DNA from: an uncultured Lachnospiraceae bacterium
GTDB lineage: Bacteria > Bacillota > Clostridia > Lachnospirales > Lachnospiraceae
Assembly (NCBI GenBank): GCA_902767015.1
Contig: CACXFV010000158.1
Span: forward strand, 1-45,523
Direction of reading: 5' to 3'
DNA: 45,523 nt
Shown: positions 23,787 through 33,396 of the stretch, one piece after another
Position numbering within the stretch: the stretch's first letter is position 1
Layout of the letters: each line of letters begins with the position of its first letter
Position numbers and translations under genes: made by a program
The notes under the pieces: model-generated
Databases searched by the model: none
What the model was told of the DNA's origin: nothing
The model's input: the letters and a program-made list of their open reading frames with translations, nothing else

Positions 23787-24464
23787 ATGACAAAAAAAGA
23801 TGTTTCATATTATGATTTGGTACTATATGTGCTCAGTTTTTTATTGATTATCGCTACACCTTTTTTGGCACGCCTGATTGCGCCGCTTTTTGACTGGGCA
23901 GGTTACGGCGCGATGAGAAATTTTTTCAATGAACTGTTTACGGCGATTATATGGGTGCTTGAGATTATCCTGTTGGCAATTTTTTATCGAAAAAAGTTTA
24001 AGGAAAATATTTTATCTAATCCGGAGACAAAAGGGGTTGAGCTTTCGCTTAAGAGGATAGCCGTAATATCAGTGGTGACTGCTCTGTGTATCTTTGTCAT
24101 TAGTATCCAAATCAGATTTCAGGTAAAGCCGTTCTATGATCTGGGTGAAAAATTTAATGGCTATGACTTGATTAATAATCTGGGGATTTTCCTTAGAAAT
24201 ATTATTAAATGTATATGGATTGTCATAATGCTCAGAGCAATGCAGAATTTCATCGGTCAGATGTTAAAAAAGGATGTTTGTAAGGTTCCGTATGCAGGAC
24301 TTGTGCTTATGCTGACAGTCGGAATATATGATGTGATTGTAGGCGCGAATACACTCACATGGACATATCTGTTTTTTTATATGGTATATGGGTGGCTGTA
24401 TCTGCTTACGGACAGGAGTATGATTAAGACATATCTGTTAGTAATGTTTATATTTTTATTTTAA
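23787..24464 (+). CDS. Multi-pass membrane protein of unknown function
   Basis: The ~225-residue protein has about six hydrophobic segments (for example YVLSFLLIIATPFLARLIA, IIWVLEIILLAIFY and LVMFIFLF at the very end). A short charged N-terminus precedes the first one. No catalytic or transporter motif is recognised. The ATG at 23787 is chosen because GAGGG lies ~5 nt upstream. The gene sits between leuS and the LTA-synthase-like gene, which starts 20 bp after its stop. This close pairing suggests a shared role at the cell envelope, but that is inference from position. Confidence 0.7.
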   Translation: MTKKDVSYYDLVLYVLSFLLIIATPFLARLIAPLFDWAGYGAMRNFFNELFTAIIWVLEIILLAIFYRKKFKENILSNPETKGVELSLKRIAVISVVTALCIFVISIQIRFQVKPFYDLGEKFNGYDLINNLGIFLRNIIKCIWIVIMLRAMQNFIGQMLKKDVCKVPYAGLVLMLTVGIYDVIVGANTLTWTYLFFYMVYGWLYLLTDRSMIKTYLLVMFIFLF

Positions 24465-24484
24465 TGGAAAGGATAATGTGAGCG

Positions 24485-26482
24485 ATGCATAAAGTAAAAG
24501 AATGGTTATGCAATAATAAAATCGTTGCCGTATATTTTTTGTTTTCCGTTATCATTGAAATGCTGGGAGTTTTTTCTGTCGAGGGAAATCCGTTCATATC
24601 TAATCCGTTTATTTCTCTCGGAATACTGCTGTTTATCTGTTCAATTGCTTTGTGCCTTAAGAGTAATCGAAAGAGGTTTATCATGTGTGCCATTTTACTT
24701 GTCATACAGGCAGTGGCAGATTTGGCATTTGCCGTATTGTATGATATGACAGGACAGTATTTTGATTATGGAATGTTGAATCTTAGAAATGATGCATTTG
24801 GAATTCTGGAAAGTATTCCGATGAATCTTATTACGTTTTATTCGGCAGTGGTTTTTTGTGTGTTCTTTGTTATTTTTTCCATGAGAATTATCAGAAAGCA
24901 GAGAATGGTGCAGACTTCCCGCATCGGTAAGATGCTCTGTGCAGGTACCGCAGCAGCGGGTATTGTTCTGACAGGAGCGGTACTGTATTCTAATAATTCC
25001 ATTAAAGTTGACAGATATGAAAAAATGATTAAAAATAAACAGAAAAGCAGTTATTCCAGCTATGGCATCATTGGCAACACGGTCAATGAGTTTGCCAAGG
25101 GATTGATTTTTAATGAGACGGTTACTCTGCCGGAGGAAGAAATTGAAGAGTTTATCTATGCGGAACAATCTGTTCCCTCCGAGTATTTTGGTGTCTCAGA
25201 GGATAATAATGTAGTCGTCATACTGGTAGAATCCTTTGAGTGGTTTTCTTATATAGACAGTGAGGAGTATCCGTATGGACTTCATTTGTCGGAGGAGGAT
25301 AAACAGTATCTTTTCCCGAATTTATGCAAATTCTATGATGAGAGTGTGGTCATGACCAACTTTCATTCCAAGGAAAAGACTGATATCTCGGAAACCATCA
25401 GTATACTGGGAAGTTATCCGTCGGATACCTATGTAGATTATGATTTTCCTAATAATACAATGCCGTATACCGTGCCCAATATTTTGAGGGAAAAATATGG
25501 CGATGACATCAGTATCAATTCCTTCCACGACGGATTTAAAACCTTTTATAACAGGGAAAAGACGCACAAGAGCTTTGGATTTGAGATGTTATACGATATG
25601 TATGATATGTATGATATTTCGGAGCAGCTTGTGAAGTCGGGCAAGGCTGAGAATGCGACGATGCACGATTATATGGCAGACGGCGAGAGAAATTTAGACT
25701 CCGAGATGATAGAGACTTGTAAAGATTTGATGTTTCCGAAGGATAAAAAGTTCTATACGTATATCACTTCCATTACCATGCATGGAATCTATTATGACAG
25801 GGATAATCTCAAAAAGCATAAGGACAAGCTTTTAGAGGTATATACACCTCATGCCGCAGACAAAAAGATGGAAGAGATTGTCATGAATTATGTGACGACA
25901 GTCATGGAGTTTGATGATGCGTTAGGTGTAATGATGCAGGACCTTGAAAGCAAAGGGCTTCTTGAGAATACAACCATAATGCTGTTTGGCGACCATAATG
26001 CGTATTACCAGCAGTTAAGCAGTTATGTAAAGGATATCCACGATTTTAATACTAACAGATATTATCCGGATTTGTATAAGGTTCCGTTGATGGTGTATGA
26101 CCAAAAAGTAGGACACCGGCTGATTGACAAGTTCATGTGTACTTCGGATATGGTACCGACGCTGCTGGATTTATTGGGAATTAATACCTACAGTAATATG
26201 TATTACGGACAATCTGCTTTTACAGAGGGAGAATCTCCTATGTATTCGAGAGCCTATGGTATCTTTGTGGGAGAGGGAATAGTAGGAAGAAGTCTGAATA
26301 ATATATTATACAGGAGTAACACAGTGACAAATGAATATATGGAGGAATATAAGGTAAGTGCGACAAAGCTTGTAGAAAAAATAAAATATTGTGACCAGAT
26401 TTTCAGGCAGGATTATTTCGCGGACAGTAAGCATTACCGGACATATATCGAAAACATGAAAAAGATTAACCAACACGATTAA
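24485..26482 (+). CDS. LTA-synthase-like membrane sulfatase (phosphoglycerol transferase family)
   Basis: The 665-residue protein has four to five N-terminal membrane helices (to ~residue 180) and a large extracellular sulfatase-fold domain. The active site pattern VVILVESFEWFS (Glu ligand), SKEKTDISE (probable nucleophile Thr) and FGDHNAYY (Asp/His ligands) matches lipoteichoic acid synthases, which transfer glycerol phosphate from phosphatidylglycerol to a glycolipid polymer outside the membrane. The polymer made here is unknown. A repeat of YDMYDMYD in the middle (around 25600) is a local oddity. The start codon has AAAGGA upstream at long spacing. It follows the membrane protein by 20 bp, likely the same operon. 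Confidence 0.88.
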   Translation: MHKVKEWLCNNKIVAVYFLFSVIIEMLGVFSVEGNPFISNPFISLGILLFICSIALCLKSNRKRFIMCAILLVIQAVADLAFAVLYDMTGQYFDYGMLNLRNDAFGILESIPMNLITFYSAVVFCVFFVIFSMRIIRKQRMVQTSRIGKMLCAGTAAAGIVLTGAVLYSNNSIKVDRYEKMIKNKQKSSYSSYGIIGNTVNEFAKGLIFNETVTLPEEEIEEFIYAEQSVPSEYFGVSEDNNVVVILVESFEWFSYIDSEEYPYGLHLSEEDKQYLFPNLCKFYDESVVMTNFHSKEKTDISETISILGSYPSDTYVDYDFPNNTMPYTVPNILREKYGDDISINSFHDGFKTFYNREKTHKSFGFEMLYDMYDMYDISEQLVKSGKAENATMHDYMADGERNLDSEMIETCKDLMFPKDKKFYTYITSITMHGIYYDRDNLKKHKDKLLEVYTPHAADKKMEEIVMNYVTTVMEFDDALGVMMQDLESKGLLENTTIMLFGDHNAYYQQLSSYVKDIHDFNTNRYYPDLYKVPLMVYDQKVGHRLIDKFMCTSDMVPTLLDLLGINTYSNMYYGQSAFTEGESPMYSRAYGIFVGEGIVGRSLNNILYRSNTVTNEYMEEYKVSATKLVEKIKYCDQIFRQDYFADSKHYRTYIENMKKINQHD

Positions 26483-26487
26483 ATCTA

Positions 26488-26516
26488 TTGCGAATTGCAC
26501 AATAATAGGGTAAAAT
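26488..26516 (+). promoter_or_regulatory. Promoter of the chemoreceptor gene
   Basis: TTGCGA (26488-26493) and TAAAAT (26511-26516) are spaced by 17 bp, ~50 bp before the start codon. It is a sigma-A-type site rather than a flagellar sigma-D site. Confidence 0.6.
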
Positions 26517-26567
26517 AAAGGTAGTTATTTGTGAGTTTCGTGAGATTATGATTGTGGAGGATACTGT

Positions 26568-28634
26568 ATGAGAAAAATCGGAACAAGTATAATGATATGG
26601 ATAACTGTTTGTGTTATTGCCGCAACGGCAATCGTTGGTTCTATACTATCAGTCAAGTCGGCAGATGTGATTGAGGAGGAGGTTACGGAAAAACTTGAAT
26701 CCATGGCATTGCAGTATGCGAATAATATGAATACCGAATTTGAAAGGTATGAGAGTATAGCGAAGAGTCTTGCGGATTATATTGAAGCGACAGGGGATAA
26801 ATCTAAGTACAGTGACCTGGATTATTATAATGAATATGTTCAGACATTGGATGCTTATGTAGGACGAATCAGTGCCACGCAGGAGGATATTTTGAGCCTG
26901 TGTGTATTCTTAGGTCCGGATAAGGTTGAGACAATGATAGGTACATGGTATTACGGTGCTGAGAAGAACGAGTTTGACGAGCACGAAGAGTATCTCAACT
27001 GGTTTAATAACCAGCCACAGTATATGTGGTATAATAGGGCAAAGGATAATAAGCAGCCGGAGTGGCTTAAGGCCTATTATGATTCTGTTCTGCAGCAGAA
27101 TGTAATGACGTATGGCTACCCTGTCTATACAGATGATACAAAAGAGAAGATTTTTGCAATGGTTGGACTTACTGTTTCATTCGATAAGTTTGCCGAGCTG
27201 GTAGGCGAGGTGCAGTTTTATCAGACCGGTCATGCAAGTCTGATTGATACGGACCAGCGGTTTGCAGTTGACAGCGTGTATAATGTTAATGACAGTCTTG
27301 AGACAGTTAAGTATTTTAAACTGATAGACGCCCTTGAGACAAAGGATTCCGGCGTAGTACAGTTAAAGAATTATAAGAAGATAGATTCATTTGTGGCATT
27401 TGCGAAGATGCAGAATGGTTATGTTGTCCTGATGGAGACACCGACAGCGGAGGCGCGGGAATCTATTAATCAATTGATTAAGTATATTATTGTTATAGCT
27501 GTTATCGTATCTGCCATCTCCATTATGATAGCGATACTGATAGGTAAGAAAATTTCTAAACCGATTAAAAAGGTGGCACTTGACCTTGACCTGATGAAGG
27601 ATGGTAACTTTACAGGCGTCAATTTCATTCCTTACCTCAGGAATAAAAATGAGACCGGACGTCTTGCCAATGCGCTGCAGTCTGTGGAGACAAGTATGAA
27701 GGATACCGTAGGGCTTGTTGTAAAGAGTGGAACGGATATTTCCAGCGGTGTGGATGTCTTAGAGGAGGTTATCAGTAATCTGGTTGACCAGGTTTCTAAT
27801 ATATCAGCCGTTTCTGAGGAGCTTGCTGCCAATATGGAGGAGACTGCTTCCACAGCAGAGAATTTAAGTACCTCTTCGGATGATATGGTTCGTAACATTG
27901 ATAACATGCGTCAGAAGAATCAGGAAGGTATGACTTCTGTTACCTTGATTGGTGAGAGAGCGGAGAAGCTGAAAGAGGATGCGCTTAAGGCATACGAGGA
28001 GACGGAGACTATTACCGCTAAGACGGAGAGCAGGCTTAGCAAGGCGATTGAGGATTCTAAGCAGGTTAAGCAGATTAATGAATTGACAAATGCTATCTTA
28101 AATATCGCTGACCAGACTGATCTACTGTCGCTTAATGCGTCTATTGAGGCAGCAAAAGCGGGAGAGTCAGGCAGAGGTTTCGCAGTAGTGGCAGAGGAAA
28201 TCAGAAAGCTTGCCGCAAGCTGTGAGAATACGGCCACACAGATACAGGATATTGCAGTGAATATCACAGAGACAGTTGAGAATCTGGCTGACAGTGCAAC
28301 GGAGGCACTTCAGTTTATTAGTGAGCAGGTTAAGAAGACAAATCAGAAGCTTCTTGATACCAGTGAACAGTATAATGAAGATGCTAAAGTGATTGAGGGT
28401 ATTTTGGCAGACTTTAGTGTGGCGACAGGTAATATTACCGATAGTATTGCTGTTGTAAACATGGCGTTTAATGATTTGAAAGAGGCAACGGCAGAGGGCG
28501 CGAAGGGAACGAATGAAGTTGCCGATAACGCGGAGCAGGTTGCAGTGGATACAGAATATGTTCGTAAGGAAGCGGAAGAACTTAAGAAGATTTCACATAA
28601 ATTGGATGTTACAATGAAGAAGTTCAGGGTATGA
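26568..28634 (+). CDS. Methyl-accepting chemotaxis protein
   Basis: The 688-residue membrane receptor has a first membrane helix (~8-28), an extracellular dCache-like sensor (~30-300), a second helix (~303-325), a HAMP region and a long cytoplasmic signalling coiled coil. The hairpin tip includes [20 protein letters not shown] and EEIRKLA, the binding site for CheA and CheW in this family. Methylation helices flank it. The ligand cannot be told from sequence. No che or flagellar gene is in the window. TGGAGG precedes the ATG, and the gene has its own promoter. Its stop codon overlaps the start of the following exonuclease gene by 4 bp (ATGA). Confidence 0.95.
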   Translation: MRKIGTSIMIWITVCVIAATAIVGSILSVKSADVIEEEVTEKLESMALQYANNMNTEFERYESIAKSLADYIEATGDKSKYSDLDYYNEYVQTLDAYVGRISATQEDILSLCVFLGPDKVETMIGTWYYGAEKNEFDEHEEYLNWFNNQPQYMWYNRAKDNKQPEWLKAYYDSVLQQNVMTYGYPVYTDDTKEKIFAMVGLTVSFDKFAELVGEVQFYQTGHASLIDTDQRFAVDSVYNVNDSLETVKYFKLIDALETKDSGVVQLKNYKKIDSFVAFAKMQNGYVVLMETPTAEARESINQLIKYIIVIAVIVSAISIMIAILIGKKISKPIKKVALDLDLMKDGNFTGVNFIPYLRNKNETGRLANALQSVETSMKDTVGLVVKSGTDISSGVDVLEEVISNLVDQVSNISAVSEELAANMEETASTAENLSTSSDDMVRNIDNMRQKNQEGMTSVTLIGERAEKLKEDALKAYEETETITAKTESRLSKAIEDSKQVKQINELTNAILNIADQTDLLSLNASIEAAKAGESGRGFAVVAEEIRKLAASCENTATQIQDIAVNITETVENLADSATEALQFISEQVKKTNQKLLDTSEQYNEDAKVIEGILADFSVATGNITDSIAVVNMAFNDLKEATAEGAKGTNEVADNAEQVAVDTEYVRKEAEELKKISHKLDVTMKKFRV

Positions 28635-29353
28635 TTCGTATGCTTGAGGAGTATGTTGCTATTGATCTGGAAATGACGGGATTGTCATCTTTTCATGATA
28701 AAATTATAGAGATAGGTGCCGTCAAAGTGCGGGGAGGAAGGGTAACAGATACTTATGAGGCGCTTGTGAATCCCAATATGAATATACCGGATAAAATCAT
28801 TGCCATTACCGGAATTTCCGGTGACATGGTGCAGGATGAACCATATATAGGAGATATTTTGCAGGATTTCCTTCATTTTTTGGGAGATAATATATTAATC
28901 GGGCATAATCTGAAATTTGATTTTTCATTTCTGGTGCAGGCCGCCTATGAAGGGGGAGAAGAGTGGTTCAGACAACAGCATTATGGAATTGATACCTTGA
29001 AAATAGCCAGAAAATATATGGAGGCAGAAGTATCAAAAAAACTGGAGGATTTATGTAATTATTATCACATTGAAGATGAACATCACCACAGGGCACTGAA
29101 TGATGCCAAAATTACAGAAAAGTTATATCGGAGCCTCTGCCTTGCTTTTGAAACGGAGCAGTTTCAATTGAAGCCGGAATTGCTTGTATATAAGCCGAAG
29201 AAAGAACGCCCTCCTTCTAAAAAGGAGATTCAGCGGGTTGAAAGGATTATAGAGGAAAGGAATCCTGACAGAAGAGAGGACATATACAGAATGTCGCAGA
29301 GTGAGCTAAGTCGCTATGCCGATTTTCTCCTGTCGCAAAGGAAGAGCTTATAA
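28631..29353 (+). CDS. DnaQ-like 3'-5' exonuclease (PolC/epsilon type)
   Basis: The 240-residue protein is a DEDDh exonuclease. Exo I is AIDLEMTGL (Asp12, Glu14), exo II is [11 protein letters not shown], and exo III is [11 protein letters not shown] with the catalytic His and Asp. The C-terminal ~60 residues are basic and helical ([20 protein letters not shown]). Such stand-alone proteins may proofread or trim DNA or RNA ends. The start overlaps the chemoreceptor stop by 4 bp, so it is probably translationally coupled, though the two functions are unrelated; a start at Met4 is the alternative. It ends 5 bp before the end of the convergent TPR-like gene. Confidence 0.9.
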   Translation: MIRMLEEYVAIDLEMTGLSSFHDKIIEIGAVKVRGGRVTDTYEALVNPNMNIPDKIIAITGISGDMVQDEPYIGDILQDFLHFLGDNILIGHNLKFDFSFLVQAAYEGGEEWFRQQHYGIDTLKIARKYMEAEVSKKLEDLCNYYHIEDEHHHRALNDAKITEKLYRSLCLAFETEQFQLKPELLVYKPKKERPPSKKEIQRVERIIEERNPDRREDIYRMSQSELSRYADFLLSQRKSL

Positions 29354-29358
29354 AATCG

Positions 29359-29961
29359 TTATGATAAATATTTTTGTATGTAGGCGACGGTGGTTTCGCG
29401 GTATAGAGGATTAATCTGTTTGGCGTTGTCGAGCAGCTGATGAATTTTGTCCGACTGACCATGTTCATGGTATAAGTCGGCGAGTAATTTGTAGGTGGAA
29501 CCCATATCACTTTCGATGCTGATAGCATATTCCAATACCTGTATGGCGGCATCGTCATAAGATAGTTCATTTAATCGTTTCGCGTATTGCTGCAGCAGTC
29601 TGATTAAGGTAGTATAATTGTTGTCATATTCGCTTAAAGTATCAAGATTTGCAGGACCGTAAAGCTTTTTCAGTTCCGTATTGCTGTATTGGGAAAGCTT
29701 TACGATTTTTGCATTACACAGAACGAGCAAAGCTGACAAAATTTTATTGAGTGTACTGTCATTTATCTGAATTATTGGTATTACTTTTTCTGAAAATGTG
29801 ATATAATGTAGTCCGTCAAGAGACTGACGTCTGGTGAAGTTGGCATCATGCTCTAATTCCAATAGCCGTTCCTTTTGCTTGCGGGCTATTTTATCTGATT
29901 TGCCAAGTTCATAGCGAAGCCAGAGACAGAAGACGACTACGCAGGTAAAAATAGGATACAT
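29359..29961 (-). CDS. Membrane-anchored TPR-like protein
   Basis: The 200-residue protein starts with a short hydrophobic segment (YPIFTCVVVFCLWLRY) and then a basic region. Its C-terminal ~70 residues look like two tetratricopeptide units (LSYDDAAIQVLEYAISIESD and TYKLLADLYHEHGQSDKIHQLLDNAKQINP). No enzyme motif is present. The ATG at 29961 has GGAG ~10 nt upstream; the longer open frame back to 30108 overlaps the divergent small gene and lacks a ribosome binding site. A protein-interaction role at the membrane is likely; partners are unknown. Confidence 0.6.
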   Translation of the reverse strand: MYPIFTCVVVFCLWLRYELGKSDKIARKQKERLLELEHDANFTRRQSLDGLHYITFSEKVIPIIQINDSTLNKILSALLVLCNAKIVKLSQYSNTELKKLYGPANLDTLSEYDNNYTTLIRLLQQYAKRLNELSYDDAAIQVLEYAISIESDMGSTYKLLADLYHEHGQSDKIHQLLDNAKQINPLYRETTVAYIQKYLS

Positions 29962-29990
29962 TTGCGTTCCACTCCGTTTTGTATTATAAT
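29962..29990 (+). promoter_or_regulatory. Promoter of the 34-residue membrane peptide gene
   Basis: TTGCGT (29962-29967) and a perfect TATAAT (29985-29990) are spaced by 17 bp, 45 bp before the small gene. The -10 lies in the palindrome ATTATAAT, so it could also serve the divergent gene, whose -35 is weak. Confidence 0.65.
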
Positions 29991-30034
29991 GAATATATAT
30001 GCATATTTTTTTATGCAGGAAAGAGGTTTCAACT

Positions 30035-30139
30035 ATGTTTAATTTTTCATCTAAAAAGACAAGAGGTGTCTTTGTCAAGGTAATAGGTATCATATTGGCA
30101 GTAGCCATGGTAATTACACTTATTACGCCATTTTTCTAA
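30035..30139 (+). CDS. Small single-pass membrane protein (34 residues)
   Basis: This short gene encodes 34 residues: a basic head (FNFSSKKTRG) followed by one membrane helix (VIGIILAVAMVITLITPFF) and an immediate stop. It has GAGG 8 nt upstream and a perfect-looking promoter 45 bp upstream, which is why I call it real despite its size. Topology should be N-in. No family is recognised with confidence. Similar tiny membrane proteins in Firmicutes often bind larger membrane enzymes. It lies between the divergent TPR-like gene and the VanW gene, 61 bp before the latter. Confidence 0.65.
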   Translation: MFNFSSKKTRGVFVKVIGIILAVAMVITLITPFF

Positions 30140-30200
30140 CATAAGTATCATATCATTAGATAATTTAAAAGGCAACTAAATTATTATGGAGGTGTTTAGA

Positions 30201-31823
30201 ATGACAGAAAATCATTCCGTACATAGGATTGCACCAAGACGATGGATATTGTGGAAGGGGATATTGGTATTAGTGGTAAGTATTTTGGGGATTGCTTTTT
30301 TTGATGCCGACATTTATGCACAGCAGGATACAATTCCAAAGGGCGTGAGTATTGAACATATTGATATCAGTGGTAAGACGCCTGAGAAAGCGATTGAAGC
30401 GGTGAATGACTATGTTTCGGGTTTTACCTCGAAGAATATTACCCTGAGTGTTGACGGGAATCAGGTAAATGTCACAGCAGGTGAGCTGGGGTATTACTGG
30501 AAGAATACGGATGTCATTGAGAAGGCGGCGGCATTTTGTACAGAGGGAAATGTCATACAGCGATATAAAGAGAGAAAGAAAATTGAAAAGGAGGGTGTTA
30601 TCTATCCGCTCAATATGGATATCAATGATGAGATTATGAGGAATACCATTAATGAGCGCTGCGGTGTCTATAATATACCTCATGTAAATGCTTCTCTTAA
30701 AAGGACAGGTTCAGGTTTTGAGATATCTGAAGAGTCCGGTGGCAGAATGATTGATATGGAGACCAGTGTATCGGAGCTTCACCATTATCTGGCAGAGGAG
30801 TGGACCGGTGAGGAGGCTTCATTTACACTTAAGGTGGTGGACGATGAGCCTGTTGCTACTGTGGAGGACTGTGAGAGAGTGAAAGATTTGCTTGGTACCT
30901 ATTCCACCAAGTTCTCCACCTCAGGTTCTAATTACAGCAGAAATAAAAATATGGAGAATGGCATGAGACTGTTAGACGGCATTACCTTATGTCAGGGTGA
31001 AACGATGTCAGTCAATGCCTATCTTGAGCCATGGACAGAGGATAACGGCTGGTATCCGGGAGGAACTTATGTAAATGGAAAGGTGGAGGACAGTCTGGGT
31101 GGAGGAATCTGTCAGGTTTCCAGCACACTTTACAATGCGGCGCTTAATTCTGAGCTTGAAATCGTACAGAGATCTAATCATTCCATGAATGTAGGATATG
31201 TACCCCTTGCCATGGATGCGGCGCTTGCCGGAACATGGAAGGATTTGAAGATACGAAATAACACAAATACACCGGTGTACATTGAGGCCATTTATTCTAC
31301 AGGAAGATTAACCTTTAATATATATGGGGAGGAGACAAGACCTTCTAACAGGCGTGTGGAGTATGTCAGTGAAACAATCAGTACCATACCTTCAAGCGAA
31401 GTGGTAACACAAGATCCGAATCAGCCGGAGGGCTACAGAGCCGTGACGGAAACGGGACATACAGGCTATAAAGCAAAATTATGGAAGAGGGTGTATGTGG
31501 ATGGTGTTCTGACCAGCGAGGAAGTTGTCAATACCAGTACCTATGCATCATCACCTACCTATGTGATAGAGGGAACAGGAGCAGCGGTGCCTCCTGAGGA
31601 GAGTTCTGAACCATCGTCAGATGTGCCGGCTGTGGCAGAACCGCAGACAACAAAACCGGCAGATGAACCACGGGAGAGGTCACAGGAACCACAGACGACG
31701 CAGGCAGTGCAGACAGAACCGGCAACACAGCCGCAGACAGAACCGGCGACAGAACCACAGACGGAGCCGGTAACAGAACCACAGACGCAGCCGGCAGAGA
31801 TTTCGCAAGAGTCGGACGCTTAA
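30201..31823 (+). CDS. VanW-domain cell-surface protein with G5 domain and PQTEP repeats
   Basis: The ~540-residue protein has a membrane or signal helix near residues 15-35, peptidoglycan-binding-like repeats (~40-215), a VanW domain (~229-375, with GGGICQVSSTLYNAAL), a G5-like domain (~385-460, EEVVNTSTY) and a Pro/Thr/Glu/Gln-rich tail. VanW and G5 domains are found in vancomycin-resistance clusters and in many wall proteins, but their biochemical role is not settled; no other van gene is here. ATG 30201 is chosen because GGAGGTG is 8 nt upstream, and the ATG at 30186 lies inside that site. The surface role is inference from signal and domains. The AIR-synthase-like gene follows 21 bp later. 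Confidence 0.9.
   Translation: MTENHSVHRIAPRRWILWKGILVLVVSILGIAFFDADIYAQQDTIPKGVSIEHIDISGKTPEKAIEAVNDYVSGFTSKNITLSVDGNQVNVTAGELGYYWKNTDVIEKAAAFCTEGNVIQRYKERKKIEKEGVIYPLNMDINDEIMRNTINERCGVYNIPHVNASLKRTGSGFEISEESGGRMIDMETSVSELHHYLAEEWTGEEASFTLKVVDDEPVATVEDCERVKDLLGTYSTKFSTSGSNYSRNKNMENGMRLLDGITLCQGETMSVNAYLEPWTEDNGWYPGGTYVNGKVEDSLGGGICQVSSTLYNAALNSELEIVQRSNHSMNVGYVPLAMDAALAGTWKDLKIRNNTNTPVYIEAIYSTGRLTFNIYGEETRPSNRRVEYVSETISTIPSSEVVTQDPNQPEGYRAVTETGHTGYKAKLWKRVYVDGVLTSEEVVNTSTYASSPTYVIEGTGAAVPPEESSEPSSDVPAVAEPQTTKPADEPRERSQEPQTTQAVQTEPATQPQTEPATEPQTEPVTEPQTQPAEISQESDA
31713..31796 (+). repeat. 24-bp coding repeats for TEPATxPQ
   Basis: Three and a half units of 24 bp start at 31713, 31737, 31761 and 31785 and encode TEPATQPQ, TEPATEPQ, TEPVTEPQ and TQPA at the C-terminus of the VanW protein. 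Copy number could vary by slippage without a frameshift. Confidence 0.75.
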
Positions 31824-31844
31824 GCAAGGCAGGCAAGGTGTGCT

Positions 31845-32861
31845 ATGAAAAAGGGTAAGGTTTCAGAGAATATTATCAGCAGATCTGTCATTAAGACGAT
31901 AAAATATAAAAACAGAAGTTACATAATGACTGGTGCAGCACTGGGAAGTGATGCATCAGTCAATGCTGTCGGTACCGTAATGGGGACTGCCGGTGCCGGT
32001 CTTATGTTTGAGAATGAAAAGCTGTGGTATGGCAGTGAATTATTGAATTTTGATGTCAAAAGAGCATTTTTTAATGCTGTCAATAATGTTGCGGCGCAGT
32101 GCGGAGAGCCGAAAGCAGTGAGTGTCAATCTTGTACTTCCTAGAAAAACTAAGGAACAGGATATTAAGAGCCTTATGAGAATGATTTCCGGAATTTGCGA
32201 ACGGGAGAAGATAGAGATTGCAGGCGGTGATACGGAGATAACAGATAATGTAAAATCTCCCATCATTAACTTTACGGCATTTGGTGAGTATATGCCGGAA
32301 GAATTTACCGATATAAAAAGTGTGGCAGAAGAAGGGATGGACATAGTAATATCAGGATATATCGCCGCGTCGGGAACGGCGGCACTGGTACATCTTAAGC
32401 GCGATGCGCTTTTAGAGAGATTTCAGGGAAGCTATCTTGAAAAAGCATTGGCATTGGAGAACTGTATGAATAATGTGCCGGCATCTGTCCGGGCATGTCA
32501 CTATGGTGTCAGAATTATGCATGACTTAAGCAGGGGTGGCATCTATAGCGGTCTTTGGGAACTTGCGGAAAAGACCGGAAAGGGAGTGGAAGCAGTGATG
32601 GATTGCATCCCGGTAAGGCAGGAGACGATAGAGGTATGTGAGAGATACAATCTTAATCCGTACAAGCTTCTGTCAAATGGGGCGATGCTGATGGCAGTGA
32701 GAAATGGCGGGGAGCTTTGTGAGTATCTGAATCAAAGAGAAATTCATGCAGTGGTGATTGGCAGGCTGACGAATAATAATGACAAGGTGATACTTAAAAA
32801 TGATGAAAAGCGTTATATAGAACCGCCGAGAGGTGATCAGCTTTATGTACTGATGAATTGA
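31845..32861 (+). CDS. AIR-synthase-related (HypE/PurM-like) protein
   Basis: The 338-residue cytosolic protein has the PurM/HypE-type ATP-binding fold. The N-terminal half includes AVGTVMGTAGAGLMF and IEIAGGDTEI, and the C-terminal half has MHDLSRGGIYSGLWELAE, a signature of the family's second domain. Family members phosphorylate or dehydrate small substrates (PurM, HypE, SelD). HypE's C-terminal cysteine is absent and no hydrogenase genes are nearby, so this is probably the clostridial AIR-synthase-related branch of unknown function. It starts 21 bp after the VanW gene and ends 21 bp before trmL, suggesting an operon. Confidence 0.85.
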   Translation: MKKGKVSENIISRSVIKTIKYKNRSYIMTGAALGSDASVNAVGTVMGTAGAGLMFENEKLWYGSELLNFDVKRAFFNAVNNVAAQCGEPKAVSVNLVLPRKTKEQDIKSLMRMISGICEREKIEIAGGDTEITDNVKSPIINFTAFGEYMPEEFTDIKSVAEEGMDIVISGYIAASGTAALVHLKRDALLERFQGSYLEKALALENCMNNVPASVRACHYGVRIMHDLSRGGIYSGLWELAEKTGKGVEAVMDCIPVRQETIEVCERYNLNPYKLLSNGAMLMAVRNGGELCEYLNQREIHAVVIGRLTNNNDKVILKNDEKRYIEPPRGDQLYVLMN

Positions 32862-32882
32862 TAAGCAGAAATGAGGTTTAAC

Positions 32883-33380
32883 ATGTTGAACATTGTTTTA
32901 TTTGAGCCGGAGATTCCGCAGAATACGGGAAATATCGGAAGAACCTGTGTGGCAACGGGAACGAGGCTTCATCTGATTGGTCCCATGGGATTTCAGATTA
33001 GTGAGAAGGCGGTCAAAAGGGCAGGTATGGATTATTGGAAGCAACTGGATGTCACAGAATATGACGGGTATGAGGACTTTGTCGAAAAAAATCCTCACGC
33101 AAGAGTCTACTATGCAACGACAAAAGCGAGACACCGCTACACAGAGGTAAGCTTTGAAGAAGACTGTTATATTATGTTTGGCAAGGAAAGTGCAGGGATA
33201 CCGGAGGAAATTCTGGTAGAGCATGAAGATACCTGCATCAGGATTCCCATGAATGAGGATATCCGTTCCCTAAATCTCGCCAACTCAGTGGCAATAGTGC
33301 TCTATGAAGCCCTGCGCCAGCAGAATTTTGCGGGAATGCAGTCTGAGGGAGAATTACACAGACTAAGCTGGAAAGAGTGA
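32883..33380 (+). CDS. trmL: tRNA (cytidine/uridine-34-2'-O)-methyltransferase
   Basis: The 165-residue SPOUT-class enzyme methylates the wobble ribose of tRNA-Leu isoacceptors. It opens with LNIVLFEPEIPQNTGNIGRTC, the TrmL signature, and has MFGKESAGIPEEI and IPMNEDIRSLNLANSVAIVLYEA, which form the knotted SAM site. Length is typical. The ATG at 32883 has GAGG 6 nt upstream; the ATG at 32871 overlaps that site. It is the last gene of the VanW/AIR unit, and its stop is 16 bp from that of the convergent histidine kinase. Confidence 0.95.
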   Translation: MLNIVLFEPEIPQNTGNIGRTCVATGTRLHLIGPMGFQISEKAVKRAGMDYWKQLDVTEYDGYEDFVEKNPHARVYYATTKARHRYTEVSFEEDCYIMFGKESAGIPEEILVEHEDTCIRIPMNEDIRSLNLANSVAIVLYEALRQQNFAGMQSEGELHRLSWKE

Positions 33381-33396
33381 AAAATTGTGGCCGCAG

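Noticed and set aside
29962-30108. Extended N-terminus of the TPR-like minus-strand gene
   Set aside because: The longer frame runs over the promoter and start of the divergent small gene and has no ribosome binding site, so the ATG at 29961 is preferred.
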